45,000 nt of DNA from NCBI RefSeq assembly GCF_003545885.1, contig NZ_QHCT01000014.1:1-45000 (forward strand). The letters run 5' to 3'. Positions 1 to 8,587 of this stretch are shown in pieces; the stretch's first letter is position 1, and each line of letters begins with the position of its first letter. The stretch is from Leptospira stimsonii (lineage in GTDB: Bacteria; Spirochaetota; Leptospiria; Leptospirales; Leptospiraceae). The position numbers and the translations under genes were made by a program. The notes under the pieces are model-generated. The model saw only the letters and a program-made list of their open reading frames with translations. It made no database searches and was not told the DNA's origin.

Positions 1-23
1 CGAAGAAAGTAACAAAGACTTTA

Positions 24-73
24 AAAGTGTAACCCATGTCTCTGGTCTAAAGTGTTACCTATGTTCCAGGATG
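24..73. repeat. Tandem 25-bp repeat resembling an IS481-type insertion sequence end
   Basis: Two adjacent 25-nt units (24-48 and 49-73) share the pattern AAAGTGT-ACC-ATGT with a CTGG or CCAGG tail. Duplicated TGTAACCCATGTCTC-like boxes are what I remember from the ends of IS481-family elements, where the transposase binds. No transposase is visible, since the element would lie to the left of the window or may be lost. The repeat is seen directly; the IS assignment is inference. Confidence 0.4.
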
Positions 74-77
74 TACA

Positions 78-130
78 ATCAGGGTGGGGCCGGCGACTTT
101 TACAGGAGAATTGTCGTAACTACGACGGAT
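78..130. repeat. Diverged partial copy of the 163-nt dispersed repeat
   Basis: This stretch keeps the order GGTGGGGC, GCGACTTT, then a GTCGTA box and a TACGAC box. The same order appears in the 3' part of the two near-identical repeats at 29263-29425 and 30499-30661. It is shorter and carries several substitutions, so it reads as an older relic. It directly abuts the IS-end-like repeat on its left. Confidence 0.5.
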
Positions 131-137
131 TTTTTTA
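113..137 (+). terminator. Possible intrinsic terminator (plus strand)
   Basis: GTCGTAACTACGAC is a perfect dyad (6-bp arms, 2-nt centre). It is followed three bases later by a run of seven T. It would serve a plus-strand transcript entering from the left of the window. The stem is short, so this is tentative. Confidence 0.35.
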
Positions 138-146
138 AAGATCCAG

Positions 147-1055
147 TCAACTTGCGTTTAAGGGGCTGATTCTTTCGGGAAGAGGTGTTTTAAAAATTAC
201 CATCGACTTACGATTTTTATTTTTGTAAAAGGGTTTGGATCGTTTCTCGGGTCGATTGCCGTATTCTCCTTTACTTACTTCGATCGGGATTCCTTTTTGA
301 TCGATGCAAAGGTCTATATTGTTGTCGTTATCGTCGATGTCCGCAATTTGAAAGGGGAATACCGAATCCGTTTTCTTTTCGTTTTTTAATTTGATTTTGA
401 ACCTCTCGAGTTCTCGTAACCCGAGTTCTCCTCCATCCGTCGCCCTGACCCCACCCGACCAAACGATTCGTACAACTGAAACGGTTTTGGATCTGGGACA
501 ATCGGCCCCGCGCCCCGTCTCGTTGTACGGATAGTCGTGCCCAAGTTCGAAGTGTTCCGCATAACTTAGAAAAGGTCCTTCCGCCAGGGAAGTGACGCTT
601 ATCTTTTGTCCTTGAAAGTTTTGTCCATCTCGGCTTCTTAAGTCGTTGATAATTCGAACCTCGACCGGTTCGTTCTCCGGAAAATTTCCGAATTCTCCAA
701 TCAAAAGAATCGTCCTGAGTTCGTATTCTTCCAAAGCGGGACGGAACGTAACAAAGGAAACGGGAAGCAGTTCTCCTTTCTTTGTAAGGATTTGAGAATC
801 GGAAGCGTCGAGGGTTCCCGGATCGATCTCATGCGAAAATACGAGAGGTATTCCGTCTTTCCCCGGTGCATTCTTCCATAAAAAAAAAGATCGTAACGGC
901 AATGCATTGTCTAAGCCGAAGAAGGCGGATATTATGTTCGCTTTTCTTGTATGGTTGATCTGCGGATCTTTGTTTGATAGTCTATAATTCGGCGCTGAAA
1001 TACAACTTCCGAACAAAAGCAGTAATAGTAATATTCGACTCGAGTGGTCGGACAT
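147..1055 (-). CDS. Putative lipoprotein of unknown function
   Basis: A 302-residue protein starting MSDHSSRILLLLLLFGSC, a hydrophobic signal peptide ending in a relaxed spirochaetal lipobox (Cys18). It is therefore probably exported and lipidated. The ATG at 1055 was chosen over one 49 codons upstream because GGAGG lies about 8 nt before it and the signal peptide begins exactly there. The mature part has no motif I recognise; it is mixed beta-rich sequence with many charged residues. It is divergent from the GH13 gene, with about 180 nt between the starts. The lipoprotein nature is a prediction and the function is unknown. Confidence 0.8.
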   Translation of the reverse strand: MSDHSSRILLLLLLFGSCISAPNYRLSNKDPQINHTRKANIISAFFGLDNALPLRSFFLWKNAPGKDGIPLVFSHEIDPGTLDASDSQILTKKGELLPVSFVTFRPALEEYELRTILLIGEFGNFPENEPVEVRIINDLRSRDGQNFQGQKISVTSLAEGPFLSYAEHFELGHDYPYNETGRGADCPRSKTVSVVRIVWSGGVRATDGGELGLRELERFKIKLKNEKKTDSVFPFQIADIDDNDNNIDLCIDQKGIPIEVSKGEYGNRPEKRSKPFYKNKNRKSMVIFKTPLPERISPLNAS

Positions 1056-1237
1056 GTTGAATTCCTCCGTAGGCGATGCTTTGGTTCGTTCTTTCTTTTT
1101 GGAACCAAGAATGTAGAAGAGAGGATTCCTCGTTAAAGAAGGCCGAATTTCTTCTTTGTCAACAAAAAGAATTAGAAGGAATACCGTCTTGACAGCTTCC
1201 ATTCTAAGATTTTTGATTCCATTAAAGACGAAGAGAT

Positions 1238-2959
1238 ATGAGTTCTATAAAATCCAAAAAGAAATCCCCAATTCCAACAAACAAATGGTGGCAAACAACC
1301 ACGATTTATCAGATCTACCCCCGTTCCTTTGCGGATACGAACGAAGATGGGATCGGTGATATCGCCGGGATCATTTCTAAGTTAGATTATCTGAAGGATA
1401 TGGGTTTTGAAACCCTCTGGATTTCTCCCTTATATAAAAGTCCTCAACGAGATCACGGATACGACGTTAGCGACTATTACTCGATTTCTCCCGAGTACGG
1501 AACTCTCAAGGACGCGGAGAACTTAATCAAAGAAGTTCATAAAAGAGGAATGAAGATCGTCTTCGACATGGTGATGAACCATACTTCGGACGAACACGAA
1601 TGGTTTAAAGAATCCCGTTCCAGTAAGGACAATCCCAAAAGGGATTGGTATATTTGGAAAGACGGCAAAGGGAAAGGAAAACCGCCTAACAACTGGAGTT
1701 CGTTCGTTACTCCCAATGCTTGGCAGTATGATAAAAAAACGGATCAGTGGTATTGTGCGAGCTTTCTTGATTTCCAGCCGGATTTGAACTATTATAACCC
1801 GGAAGTCAAAAAAGCGATGTTCGACGTTTTGCGTTTTTGGTTAAAAAAGGGCGTGGACGGTTTTCGTTTGGATATCTTTCACGCGATTTACAAAGACAGA
1901 CATTTTCGGGATAACCCGTTTCGTTTTAAATACTTAGTAACCGAGAATGATCACGACGGTTACTTTCAGAGAAGACTTTATACGGTTAATCACCCGAACA
2001 ACTTCGAATTTGCAAAAGAACTCAGATCCGTCCTCGACGAATTCGAAGGTGATCGTTTCGCTGTCGGCGAGGTCGCCGGGGATGATCATACCATCAAACG
2101 TTACTTAGGCGAAAAAAGAGACGGATTGAATCTGATATTTCTTTTCGAAACCCTGATGTTGAAATTCAAGACGAGTTTTTTCAAGGGCATCATCAAGAAG
2201 ATGGAAGAAATCTATCCGGCTCCATACACTCCCACGTATGTTTTCGGGAATCACGATCAAAGACGGTATATGCGTAAGATCAACAACAACCTGGAAAAAG
2301 GGAAGTTGGTGGCTCTGTTTCAGTTTACCGCTCGAGGTGTTCCGGTCACATATTACGGTGAGGAAATCGGGATGACCAACGAAACGATCAAACTCACCGA
2401 AGCCCAAGATCCGCTCGCAAGAATCTATCGCTGGTTAGGTGATACACTTTCCGAATTTCTGGGACTCGCGGACATTATCATTCGGGATCGAGCCAGATCT
2501 CCGATGCAGTGGGATGATTCACCAAACGCCGGTTTTACGACTAAAAAGGCAAAACCTTGGATTCGAGTACACGGAAATTACAAGGCAAGAAACGTAAGCA
2601 CTGAATCCGAAGACAAGGATTCACTTTTGAGCGTATATCGAAAAGTCATCCATCTACGGAACGAAAGTAAGGCATTGAGAGAAGGAAATTTGACTCTGCT
2701 TGAAGAAGGTGTTCCAAAAGATATGCTCGTTTATATTCGAGAAGCCGACAAAGAACGGAAAATGGTGATTTTTAACTTTGGAAAAAAAGAACGTCTTTTT
2801 AATAATACGACGGATTGCAAAAAATATTGTTTTTCAACTCACGTCTACGATCACAATGAATTCGATCTCTTTCAGGTGCCGCCGTGTTCCGGTTTGATCT
2901 TGGAGAACGACCATTCTCCGAGGGTTGTAATAAAACCGAAAGTTAAGAGAAAAAAATAA
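1238..2959 (+). CDS. GH13 alpha-amylase family glucosidase (alpha-glucosidase / trehalose-type)
   Basis: A 573-residue glycoside hydrolase family 13 protein with a TIM-barrel start (WWQTTTIYQIYPRSF), the calcium-site style DxNxDGIGD, and the four conserved regions. DMVMNH is region I, GVDGFRLDIFHA carries nucleophile Asp212, VGEVAG carries acid/base Glu278, and FGNHDQRR carries Asp340. The length, the NxDGIGD segment and the lack of a signal peptide fit cytoplasmic oligo-1,6-glucosidase, alpha-glucosidase, or trehalose-forming relatives. The exact substrate cannot be read from sequence. The C-terminal part (about 470-573) is a typical beta-sandwich domain with a basic tail. It is probably monocistronic and followed by a terminator hairpin. 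Confidence 0.92.
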   Translation: MSSIKSKKKSPIPTNKWWQTTTIYQIYPRSFADTNEDGIGDIAGIISKLDYLKDMGFETLWISPLYKSPQRDHGYDVSDYYSISPEYGTLKDAENLIKEVHKRGMKIVFDMVMNHTSDEHEWFKESRSSKDNPKRDWYIWKDGKGKGKPPNNWSSFVTPNAWQYDKKTDQWYCASFLDFQPDLNYYNPEVKKAMFDVLRFWLKKGVDGFRLDIFHAIYKDRHFRDNPFRFKYLVTENDHDGYFQRRLYTVNHPNNFEFAKELRSVLDEFEGDRFAVGEVAGDDHTIKRYLGEKRDGLNLIFLFETLMLKFKTSFFKGIIKKMEEIYPAPYTPTYVFGNHDQRRYMRKINNNLEKGKLVALFQFTARGVPVTYYGEEIGMTNETIKLTEAQDPLARIYRWLGDTLSEFLGLADIIIRDRARSPMQWDDSPNAGFTTKKAKPWIRVHGNYKARNVSTESEDKDSLLSVYRKVIHLRNESKALREGNLTLLEEGVPKDMLVYIREADKERKMVIFNFGKKERLFNNTTDCKKYCFSTHVYDHNEFDLFQVPPCSGLILENDHSPRVVIKPKVKRKK

Positions 2960-2991
2960 ACTCCTATAAATCGGTTTTTTCCATCGGAAAC

Positions 2992-3046
2992 GCTTTCTTT
3001 CTTTTGAACCGGAACGGATCGAAAGGAAGAAAGCCGTTTGATTTTT
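2992..3046 (+). terminator. Intrinsic terminator after the GH13 gene
   Basis: GCTTTCTTTCTTT (2992-3004) pairs with the GAAAGGAAGAAAGC arm ending at 3034, with one internal mismatch. A TTTTTT run follows at 3041-3046. It lies between two convergent genes and fits the plus-strand GH13 transcript best. Confidence 0.5.
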
Positions 3047-3840
3047 TACACTTTCTGTTTTGGGAAAATCTCCTTAAAAAAAGAAAGTAGTTCGTTCCAA
3101 GAGCGGCGATCCGCCTTTGCGTTGTAAGCCGCCCCCTTGGAATTGTCGTTTCCCGCTTCTTTGATTGTAAAGGAGTGAACGGCTCCGCCATAAGAAATAA
3201 ATTGCCAGTCGATTCCTGCCTTTCTCATCTCATCCTGAAACGTGTCTACCTCGTCTTTTTTTACGAAAGGATCGTCTGCTCCGTGTAATACGAGAACCTT
3301 CCCAGCGATACTCTTCGCGTCTTCCGTATTAGGGGTTTGTAATCCACCATGGAAACTAACGGTTCCCTTAATCGGCGCCCCGCTTCGTGCGAGTTCCAAC
3401 GCCACGGTTCCGCCGAAACAATAGCCGATCGCCGCGATATTCTGCGCATCCACTTCCGGTTGCGATTTTAGTGTTTCTAATGCCGCCGTGATTCGAGCTC
3501 TCATCAGTTTGCGGTCTTGTTTGAATTGACCGGCTAACTTAGAAGCTTCTTCCATACCTTTGGGTCGAATGCCTTTTCCGTAGATGTCCACTGCAAACGC
3601 AACGTAACCTAACTCGGCAAGTTTATCCGCTCGCATTTTGGAATTTTCTCCTAAACCGAGCCAATCGTGTACGACCAGGATACCCGGCGCCGTCTTTTTA
3701 GAACCGAGCTCAGGATAGGAAATGTATCCTTCTAAAGTGGTTTCTCCCTCTTGATAGACGATGTTCTTCGAAATCGTTTTGGCCGCTATGGAAACGGAGA
3801 ATAACTGTAAGACCGCAAAAAAGGTTAAGAATTTCTTCAT
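3046..3840 (-). CDS. Exported dienelactone hydrolase family protein
   Basis: A 264-residue alpha/beta hydrolase of the dienelactone hydrolase family. The catalytic triad is visible: Cys141 in GYCFGG, Asp190 in GADDPFV and His222 in GAVHSF. The family's Glu/His strand signature appears as LVVHDWLGL near residues 55-63. The first 20 residues (MKKFLTFFAVLQLFSVSIAA) form a classical signal peptide, so the enzyme probably acts in the periplasm. I chose the ATG at 3840 because the signal peptide begins there and GAGG lies about 11 nt upstream; an upstream ATG would add 30 residues. The natural ester or lactone substrate is unknown. Confidence 0.88.
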   Translation of the reverse strand: MKKFLTFFAVLQLFSVSIAAKTISKNIVYQEGETTLEGYISYPELGSKKTAPGILVVHDWLGLGENSKMRADKLAELGYVAFAVDIYGKGIRPKGMEEASKLAGQFKQDRKLMRARITAALETLKSQPEVDAQNIAAIGYCFGGTVALELARSGAPIKGTVSFHGGLQTPNTEDAKSIAGKVLVLHGADDPFVKKDEVDTFQDEMRKAGIDWQFISYGGAVHSFTIKEAGNDNSKGAAYNAKADRRSWNELLSFFKEIFPKQKV

Positions 3841-4349
3841 GAATCGATTTACCTCGTTCTTCTTTTGACAGATTTCTATTGGAAAAGCAATGAATTTTAG
3901 AACCAACTTCTTATTAAAAGTAGGTTTCATTCCAATCTAAGGCGGTTGGGGAAGCGTTTATTGAACGTATGATTCGGTTCGATTGGTCCCATTTTTTCCG
4001 CCTTCCATCTTTCTACGGAATATATTCAGAATCTGTTATGTTTTAGAAATCGTGTTTCCACTTTTGTCTCTAATCGCGACGCCCAAGAGTTCGAAACGAT
4101 CTCTCGTTTGTGCTCTTCGGCTCATCGTTTGGAAAGGTTCGCGACGTCTCGTTTTAAATCTTTATAACGAAGGGCGTATCTTTTTCACTTTTCTTTTGAG
4201 AAAGGAGGACAAAAGCGAAACTTCCGGAAGAAAAAAATTGATAAAAATGGTTCGTGTCCATTGTAAAGACTTGAACGAAAATGAATTCCTATTATTTATC
4301 GTCACTCATCATTCTACAAATATGAAACGAAATCACATACGAGGTCGAA
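3841..4349. other. Intergenic region between divergent genes
   Basis: About 510 nt separate the divergent DLH and adenylate cyclase starts. An open frame runs through much of it on the plus strand, but it has no ribosome site, odd composition, and extends into the cyclase gene. I regard this stretch as non-coding. It presumably holds both promoters, and I see no clear conserved box. Confidence 0.5.
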
Positions 4350-6266
4350 ATGCTAAAACGAAGAAAGTTATTATTTCCTTTGCTCTGTATTGTTCTTTGG
4401 ATCCTCTCATTCAACGCCTGTGGATCGTCCGGAAATTCTAAAATTCCTCCTCGCGCCGAAAAAGGAATTTTGGATCTGAGAGACTGGGATTTCAACTCCG
4501 ACGGAATCGTAAAATTGGACGGGGAATGGTCCTTTGTCTGGAAACAACTTCCTCTTTCCAAGCCGAACACGGTTCTTCCCGATTCGAAAACGTATTTTGT
4601 TCCGGTTCCCGATAACTGGAATTCCTATAAGGAGATCGGAGATATCAATTCGGCGTCGGCCTACGGTTATGGAACGTTTACTCTGAAGGTTTTGTTAAAC
4701 GAAAATCAAATCCCTCTTGGACTGCGTTTTCAGGACGTGGGAACGGCCGCGGCGATTTGGGTGAACGGCAAAAAATTAATCCGAAGTGGAGTGGTCGGAA
4801 CCGATGAAAACACTTCAAGGCCGCAGTATCTTCCGCGATATATAGACGTTCCCACAGACAACAACGAAGCCTTGATCCAAGTCGAAGTCTCCAACTTTCA
4901 TCATTTTAAAGGTGGAATCTGGGAAACGATTCGTCTTGGAAGTCGGAAGAGCATACAGGACGATAAGGAAAATCGATCCGCGACCGAGATGTTTCTTTTC
5001 GGAAGTATTGCGATCATGGCCCTCTATCACTTCGGTCTTTTTTCTTTAAGGAGAAAAGACAACTCGAGTTTGTTCTTCGGTTTATTTTGTTTTGTCATCG
5101 TCGTGCGTCTACTCACTACCGGAGAACGATTTCTTCTCCAAAAATTTCCGGACATACCTTGGGAGCTCGGAAGCAAGTTGGAATATCTTTCTTTTTATCT
5201 TGCGTGGCCGATTTTTCAGAAATACATGGACAGTATTTTTCCGGGGGACATGCCACCGTTGGTTACAAAGATCGCTACCGCGGTCGTCGGCTTCTTTTCG
5301 CTTATCATTTTGTTTTTTCCCACTAGAATTTTCGCACTAACACTGCTTCCTTACCAAGGAATTCTACTTCTTTATATACCATTCTTCTTCTTCTGGTCCG
5401 GAAGATTTATATATCGAAAACGCGATGGTGCAATCATCGCCGGGATCGGCGTCTTAGCATTGATCGCGGCCGCGATCAACGATATTCTACAAAGTCAAAC
5501 TCTCGTCAGTCACGGATACTATCTTCCGATCGGACTTTTTTCGTTTATTTTCGCCCAGTCCTATATGCTTTCGCTGAAGTTTTCCTCCGCGTTTGTCTCG
5601 ATCGAAAACTTATCCGCGGATCTAACGAGAACGAATCAATCGTATAGTCGTTTTGTTCCTTTAGAATTTTTGAAATTTCTCGGGAAAAAGAATATTACGG
5701 AAATTGAATTAGGAGATCAAACTCAAAAGGAAATGACGATCCTTTTCTCCGATATACGATCTTTCACACAACTCTCCGAAAAGATGACACCGAAGGATAA
5801 CTTCGATTTTTTAAATTCTTATATGGGAAGAATGGGGCCGATCATTCGAAAACATGGAGGCTTTGTGGATAAGTATTTAGGAGACGGGATCATGGCTCTT
5901 TTTCCGGATTCTCCCGATGACGCAGTGGAAGCGGCGAAGGAGATGAAATCAACACTGGAAGAACACAACCAAAGTCGTTTGGAAAGAAATTATGATCCGA
6001 TCCGAATCGGGATCGGAATTCATACCGGTGTTTTGATGCTGGGAACGATCGGAGAAGAGGCGAGGATGGACGGAACCGTCATCTCGGACGCCGTCAATCT
6101 TGCGTCTCGAATCGAAGGACTTACGAAAGAATATGGAGCGGATATACTTCTTTCCGATGAAAGTTATCAGAAAATACGAAATCGGCGGAAATATACGTTT
6201 CAGGAATTGGGCAAGGTTTCGGTAAAAGGAAAAGAAAACCTGATCGGTGTCTATGAAGTCAAATAA
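4350..6266 (+). CDS. 7TM receptor-type (7TMR-DISM) class III adenylate cyclase
   Basis: A 638-residue membrane protein. A signal peptide ends at FNACGSS (Cys24, possible lipobox). Residues about 40-205 form an extracytoplasmic jelly-roll-like module (LDGEWSFVWKQL, IWVNGKKL) typical of 7TMR-DISM sensors. Seven hydrophobic helices follow at about 213-405. The C-terminal class III cyclase domain (about 450-638) keeps both metal Asp residues (Asp468 in FSDIRSF, Asp512 in LGDGIMALF) and Lys508, the usual adenine-selecting residue, so ATP to cAMP is the likely reaction. DAVNLASRIEGL is the second catalytic strand. GAGG sits about 5 nt before the ATG. The ligand is unknown. Its last 16 nt overlap the convergent WYL regulator gene. 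Confidence 0.88.
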   Translation: MLKRRKLLFPLLCIVLWILSFNACGSSGNSKIPPRAEKGILDLRDWDFNSDGIVKLDGEWSFVWKQLPLSKPNTVLPDSKTYFVPVPDNWNSYKEIGDINSASAYGYGTFTLKVLLNENQIPLGLRFQDVGTAAAIWVNGKKLIRSGVVGTDENTSRPQYLPRYIDVPTDNNEALIQVEVSNFHHFKGGIWETIRLGSRKSIQDDKENRSATEMFLFGSIAIMALYHFGLFSLRRKDNSSLFFGLFCFVIVVRLLTTGERFLLQKFPDIPWELGSKLEYLSFYLAWPIFQKYMDSIFPGDMPPLVTKIATAVVGFFSLIILFFPTRIFALTLLPYQGILLLYIPFFFFWSGRFIYRKRDGAIIAGIGVLALIAAAINDILQSQTLVSHGYYLPIGLFSFIFAQSYMLSLKFSSAFVSIENLSADLTRTNQSYSRFVPLEFLKFLGKKNITEIELGDQTQKEMTILFSDIRSFTQLSEKMTPKDNFDFLNSYMGRMGPIIRKHGGFVDKYLGDGIMALFPDSPDDAVEAAKEMKSTLEEHNQSRLERNYDPIRIGIGIHTGVLMLGTIGEEARMDGTVISDAVNLASRIEGLTKEYGADILLSDESYQKIRNRRKYTFQELGKVSVKGKENLIGVYEVK

Positions 6267-7201
6267 GATTCAAGAATGGCGCTCGCGGAAGCTTTAATCG
6301 CTTCCCTCAATTCTTTAGGTTCGATTACGATCACTCTGTTCGCGAATCCTAGAATGTTATGCAGAGCCCATTCTTTTGTTTCGAAATTGACACTTGCTCT
6401 TATCCAAGTGTCATCTATTTTAGAGTATTCTAATATATAACTATATGCGAATTTTCTGAAATGTTCCAGTTCGTTGCTTTTGATTTTGAGGGAGACGGAA
6501 TAGGACGGGAGTTTCGAGAAGAATTCCTGCGTGCTTTCCTGCCAGTGTTTTTCTAAGTCGAATTTTTTCGGTCTTTCAAAAGTTTCTCCGAGTTGTGCCT
6601 CGAGAATTCTTGAAATACGAAAGGTTCTAAATTCTTTTCCATATTTTGCGATGAGATACCAAACCTTCCCTTTGGCTACAAGTCCTAAGGGGAGAACGAT
6701 TCTTTTTTTGGAGGCTTCGTCCGACTTGTAACGAAGAATCACCTTTCGATTCTCCCAAACGGCTTCCTGCAATAAAGGAAGAAACGGGAATTCTTCCTTC
6801 CAATTTCCCCAACCCGCGCCGTCGATATGAATTCTTTGGCGAATCATCTCGGCTTCTTCTTGATAGGCCGGTGGGAGCGACGCCATAAATTTCATGAATG
6901 CGGAATCGAATTCCTTTTTCCTTCCGAGATCGGAAGCGATCCGTGTGGAACTCGTGAGAATCATCGAAAAGATCTCTTCCTTTTTCATACCGGTAAGATT
7001 GGTTCTATAACCCTGTGATAATTCCCATCCGCCTTTCGAACCTCTTTCCGCAAAAACCGGAACACCCGAAGCGCTGAGCGCTTCCATGTCCCTGTGAATC
7101 GTTCTTTCCGAAACCTCGAGTTTACGGGCTAAATCTTTGGAAGAAATTCTTCCCTTTGCTTGGAGTTGAAGTAGAATGGAAAGTAATCGATCCGCGCGCA
7201 T
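6251..7201 (-). CDS. HTH/WYL-domain transcriptional regulator (YafY/DeoR-like)
   Basis: A 316-residue regulator. Residues 1-60 are a winged helix-turn-helix of the HTH_11 type (RISSKDLARKLEVSERTIHRD). Residues about 135-310 are a WYL ligand-binding region; the motif appears as KVWYLIAKYG, with basic residues spaced as in YafY-type regulators. It is divergent from the SDR gene at 7336. The 134-nt gap holds two matching 17-bp palindromes, each exactly 23 nt from one start codon, so autoregulation plus control of the SDR gene is likely. The 3' end overlaps the cyclase gene tail-to-tail. No strong ribosome site precedes the ATG. Confidence 0.88.
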   Translation of the reverse strand: MRADRLLSILLQLQAKGRISSKDLARKLEVSERTIHRDMEALSASGVPVFAERGSKGGWELSQGYRTNLTGMKKEEIFSMILTSSTRIASDLGRKKEFDSAFMKFMASLPPAYQEEAEMIRQRIHIDGAGWGNWKEEFPFLPLLQEAVWENRKVILRYKSDEASKKRIVLPLGLVAKGKVWYLIAKYGKEFRTFRISRILEAQLGETFERPKKFDLEKHWQESTQEFFSKLPSYSVSLKIKSNELEHFRKFAYSYILEYSKIDDTWIRASVNFETKEWALHNILGFANRVIVIEPKELREAIKASASAILESYLTS

Positions 7202-7224
7202 GATTCAAGCTTAGCACAAAAAAT

Positions 7225-7241
7225 ATGACAAAATCTGTCAT
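7225..7241. promoter_or_regulatory. Palindromic operator candidate (WYL-gene side)
   Basis: ATGACAAAATCTGTCAT consists of ATGACA and TGTCAT arms around a 5-nt centre. It lies 23 nt upstream of the WYL regulator's ATG. The same arms and spacing recur at 7296-7312. It probably binds the regulator encoded next to it. Confidence 0.6.
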
Positions 7242-7295
7242 GTATTTCTTTATAAAATCGAAAAAAATCCGTTTTTAGAAATCGCTTCCTGATAT

Positions 7296-7312
7296 ATGAC
7301 AGAACTTGTCAT
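7296..7312. promoter_or_regulatory. Palindromic operator candidate (SDR-gene side)
   Basis: ATGACAGAACTTGTCAT has the same ATGACA-N5-TGTCAT dyad as the site at 7225, and its extended arms are better paired. It ends 23 nt before the SDR gene's ATG, a mirror image of the other site. Site centres are 71 bp apart, close to seven helical turns. Confidence 0.6.
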
Positions 7313-7335
7313 CTTCCTCCAAGTAAGATAATAGA

Positions 7336-8217
7336 ATGAAAGAAAGGATTTTGGCTGGTAAGGTGGCTTTAGTAGCCGGAGGAACACGGGGTGCAGGAAG
7401 GGGCATCGCGATCTCGTTAGGTGAAGTAGGTGCTACCGTTTATGTTACGGGAAGAAGCACGAGAGCGTCTCGTTCGGAAATGAATCGTACGGAGACCATT
7501 GAAGATACGGTCGATTTGATCCACAAAAACGGTGGGAAAGCGTTTGCGATAAGAACCGATCATACGGATTCCGATCAGGTTCGCGAACTCATACAAAAAA
7601 TCGATCTTGAGCAGGGTAAGTTGGATATTCTTGTCAACGACATTTGGGGAGGAGATCCTTATATTCGTTGGGAGGAACGATTCTGGGAACATTCTTTGGA
7701 AAACGGAATCAAGGTTCAAAGGACTTGTTTGGAATCGCACCTCATTACCAATTATTTCGCGGCTCCTTTGATGATTCGAAATCGTTCGGGTTTAATCTTA
7801 GAGATCACCGACGGGATCGATTATCGTTATCGAGGAAATCTATATTACACTTTAATAAAGTCTTCTATCATCAATCTTTCCCGTTCCATTTCCGAGGAAT
7901 TAAAGCCGTACGGAATCACGGCTCTCTCTCTAACACCCGGTTTTCTGAGGTCGGAGGCCATGCTCGATCATTTCGGAGTTCGCGAAGAAAATTGGAGGGA
8001 CGCGACAAAAAAGGATCCGCATTTTATCGTTTCTGAAACTCCCGCTTATATCGGTCGAGCCGTGGTCGCGCTCGCCGCTGATAAGAACGTATTTTCAAAA
8101 ACGGGAACTTCGACGAGTACTTGGAAATTATCGGAAGAATACGACTTTACGGATTTGGATGGAAGTCGACCGCACTGGGGAAATTACTTTAAAGAAAAAT
8201 TCGGAGAAGAATTATGA
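7336..8217 (+). CDS. SDR-family NAD(P)-dependent oxidoreductase
   Basis: A 293-residue short-chain dehydrogenase. The cofactor loop is GGTRGAGRGI (15-24), followed by TGRSTR (38-43), which suggests NADP(H) preference because of the basic residues. NDIWGG (101-106) stands in for the family NNAG motif. The active site YxxxK is Tyr171-Lys175. At the position 13 residues before the Tyr, where Ser is usual, the protein has Thr158 (EITDG), a conservative but uncommon change. PGFLRSEAM follows the PG motif. It is divergent from, and probably controlled by, the WYL regulator. The substrate is unknown. A small ORF begins on its stop codon. Confidence 0.9.
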   Translation: MKERILAGKVALVAGGTRGAGRGIAISLGEVGATVYVTGRSTRASRSEMNRTETIEDTVDLIHKNGGKAFAIRTDHTDSDQVRELIQKIDLEQGKLDILVNDIWGGDPYIRWEERFWEHSLENGIKVQRTCLESHLITNYFAAPLMIRNRSGLILEITDGIDYRYRGNLYYTLIKSSIINLSRSISEELKPYGITALSLTPGFLRSEAMLDHFGVREENWRDATKKDPHFIVSETPAYIGRAVVALAADKNVFSKTGTSTSTWKLSEEYDFTDLDGSRPHWGNYFKEKFGEEL

Positions 8218-8399
8218 AACCTGAATATTCTCAAGATAGAGTTTTACTCGAATCCAATGTTTTAGAGGTTTCCACCGGAATTCTGAGTATGGTTTCACGA
8301 ATTCTTTTCCCCGGTTCGCTTTCCAGAACCGTTTCCAACTCTTCCGAGACGGAGGCAAAATCGGAACCAGCGTTGCAATTGGAATCGACTGAATTGTAA
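8214..8399 (+). CDS. Small hypothetical protein overlapping the SDR gene end
   Basis: A 61-residue frame whose ATG overlaps the SDR stop as ATGA. GGAGAAGAATT sits just before it, so translational coupling is possible. The sequence is acidic and Ser-rich, with one short hydrophobic stretch around residues 20-34, and matches nothing I know. It could be a genuine small partner or a chance frame. Confidence 0.35.
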   Translation: MKPEYSQDRVLLESNVLEVSTGILSMVSRILFPGSLSRTVSNSSETEAKSEPALQLESTEL

Positions 8400-8587
8400 A
8401 TCTAGAAGATTCGATTCTTGTAACCGAAAGGGATCTCTTCCGGGAGAACCCATCTTCCTTCGATTATATTCAAAATAGTTCGATTCTTTTTGGATAGAAT
8501 GAGAATTGAATTCATGAAGACTTTTGAAAGAGTTCTTAAATTCTACGATTTGTTTTCGAACTTTAGATGATTCATAAGGAGAAATAA

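Noticed and set aside
3983..4441. 152-residue plus-strand frame before the adenylate cyclase.
   Set aside because: No ribosome site, unusual composition, and it runs into the well-supported cyclase gene in another frame.
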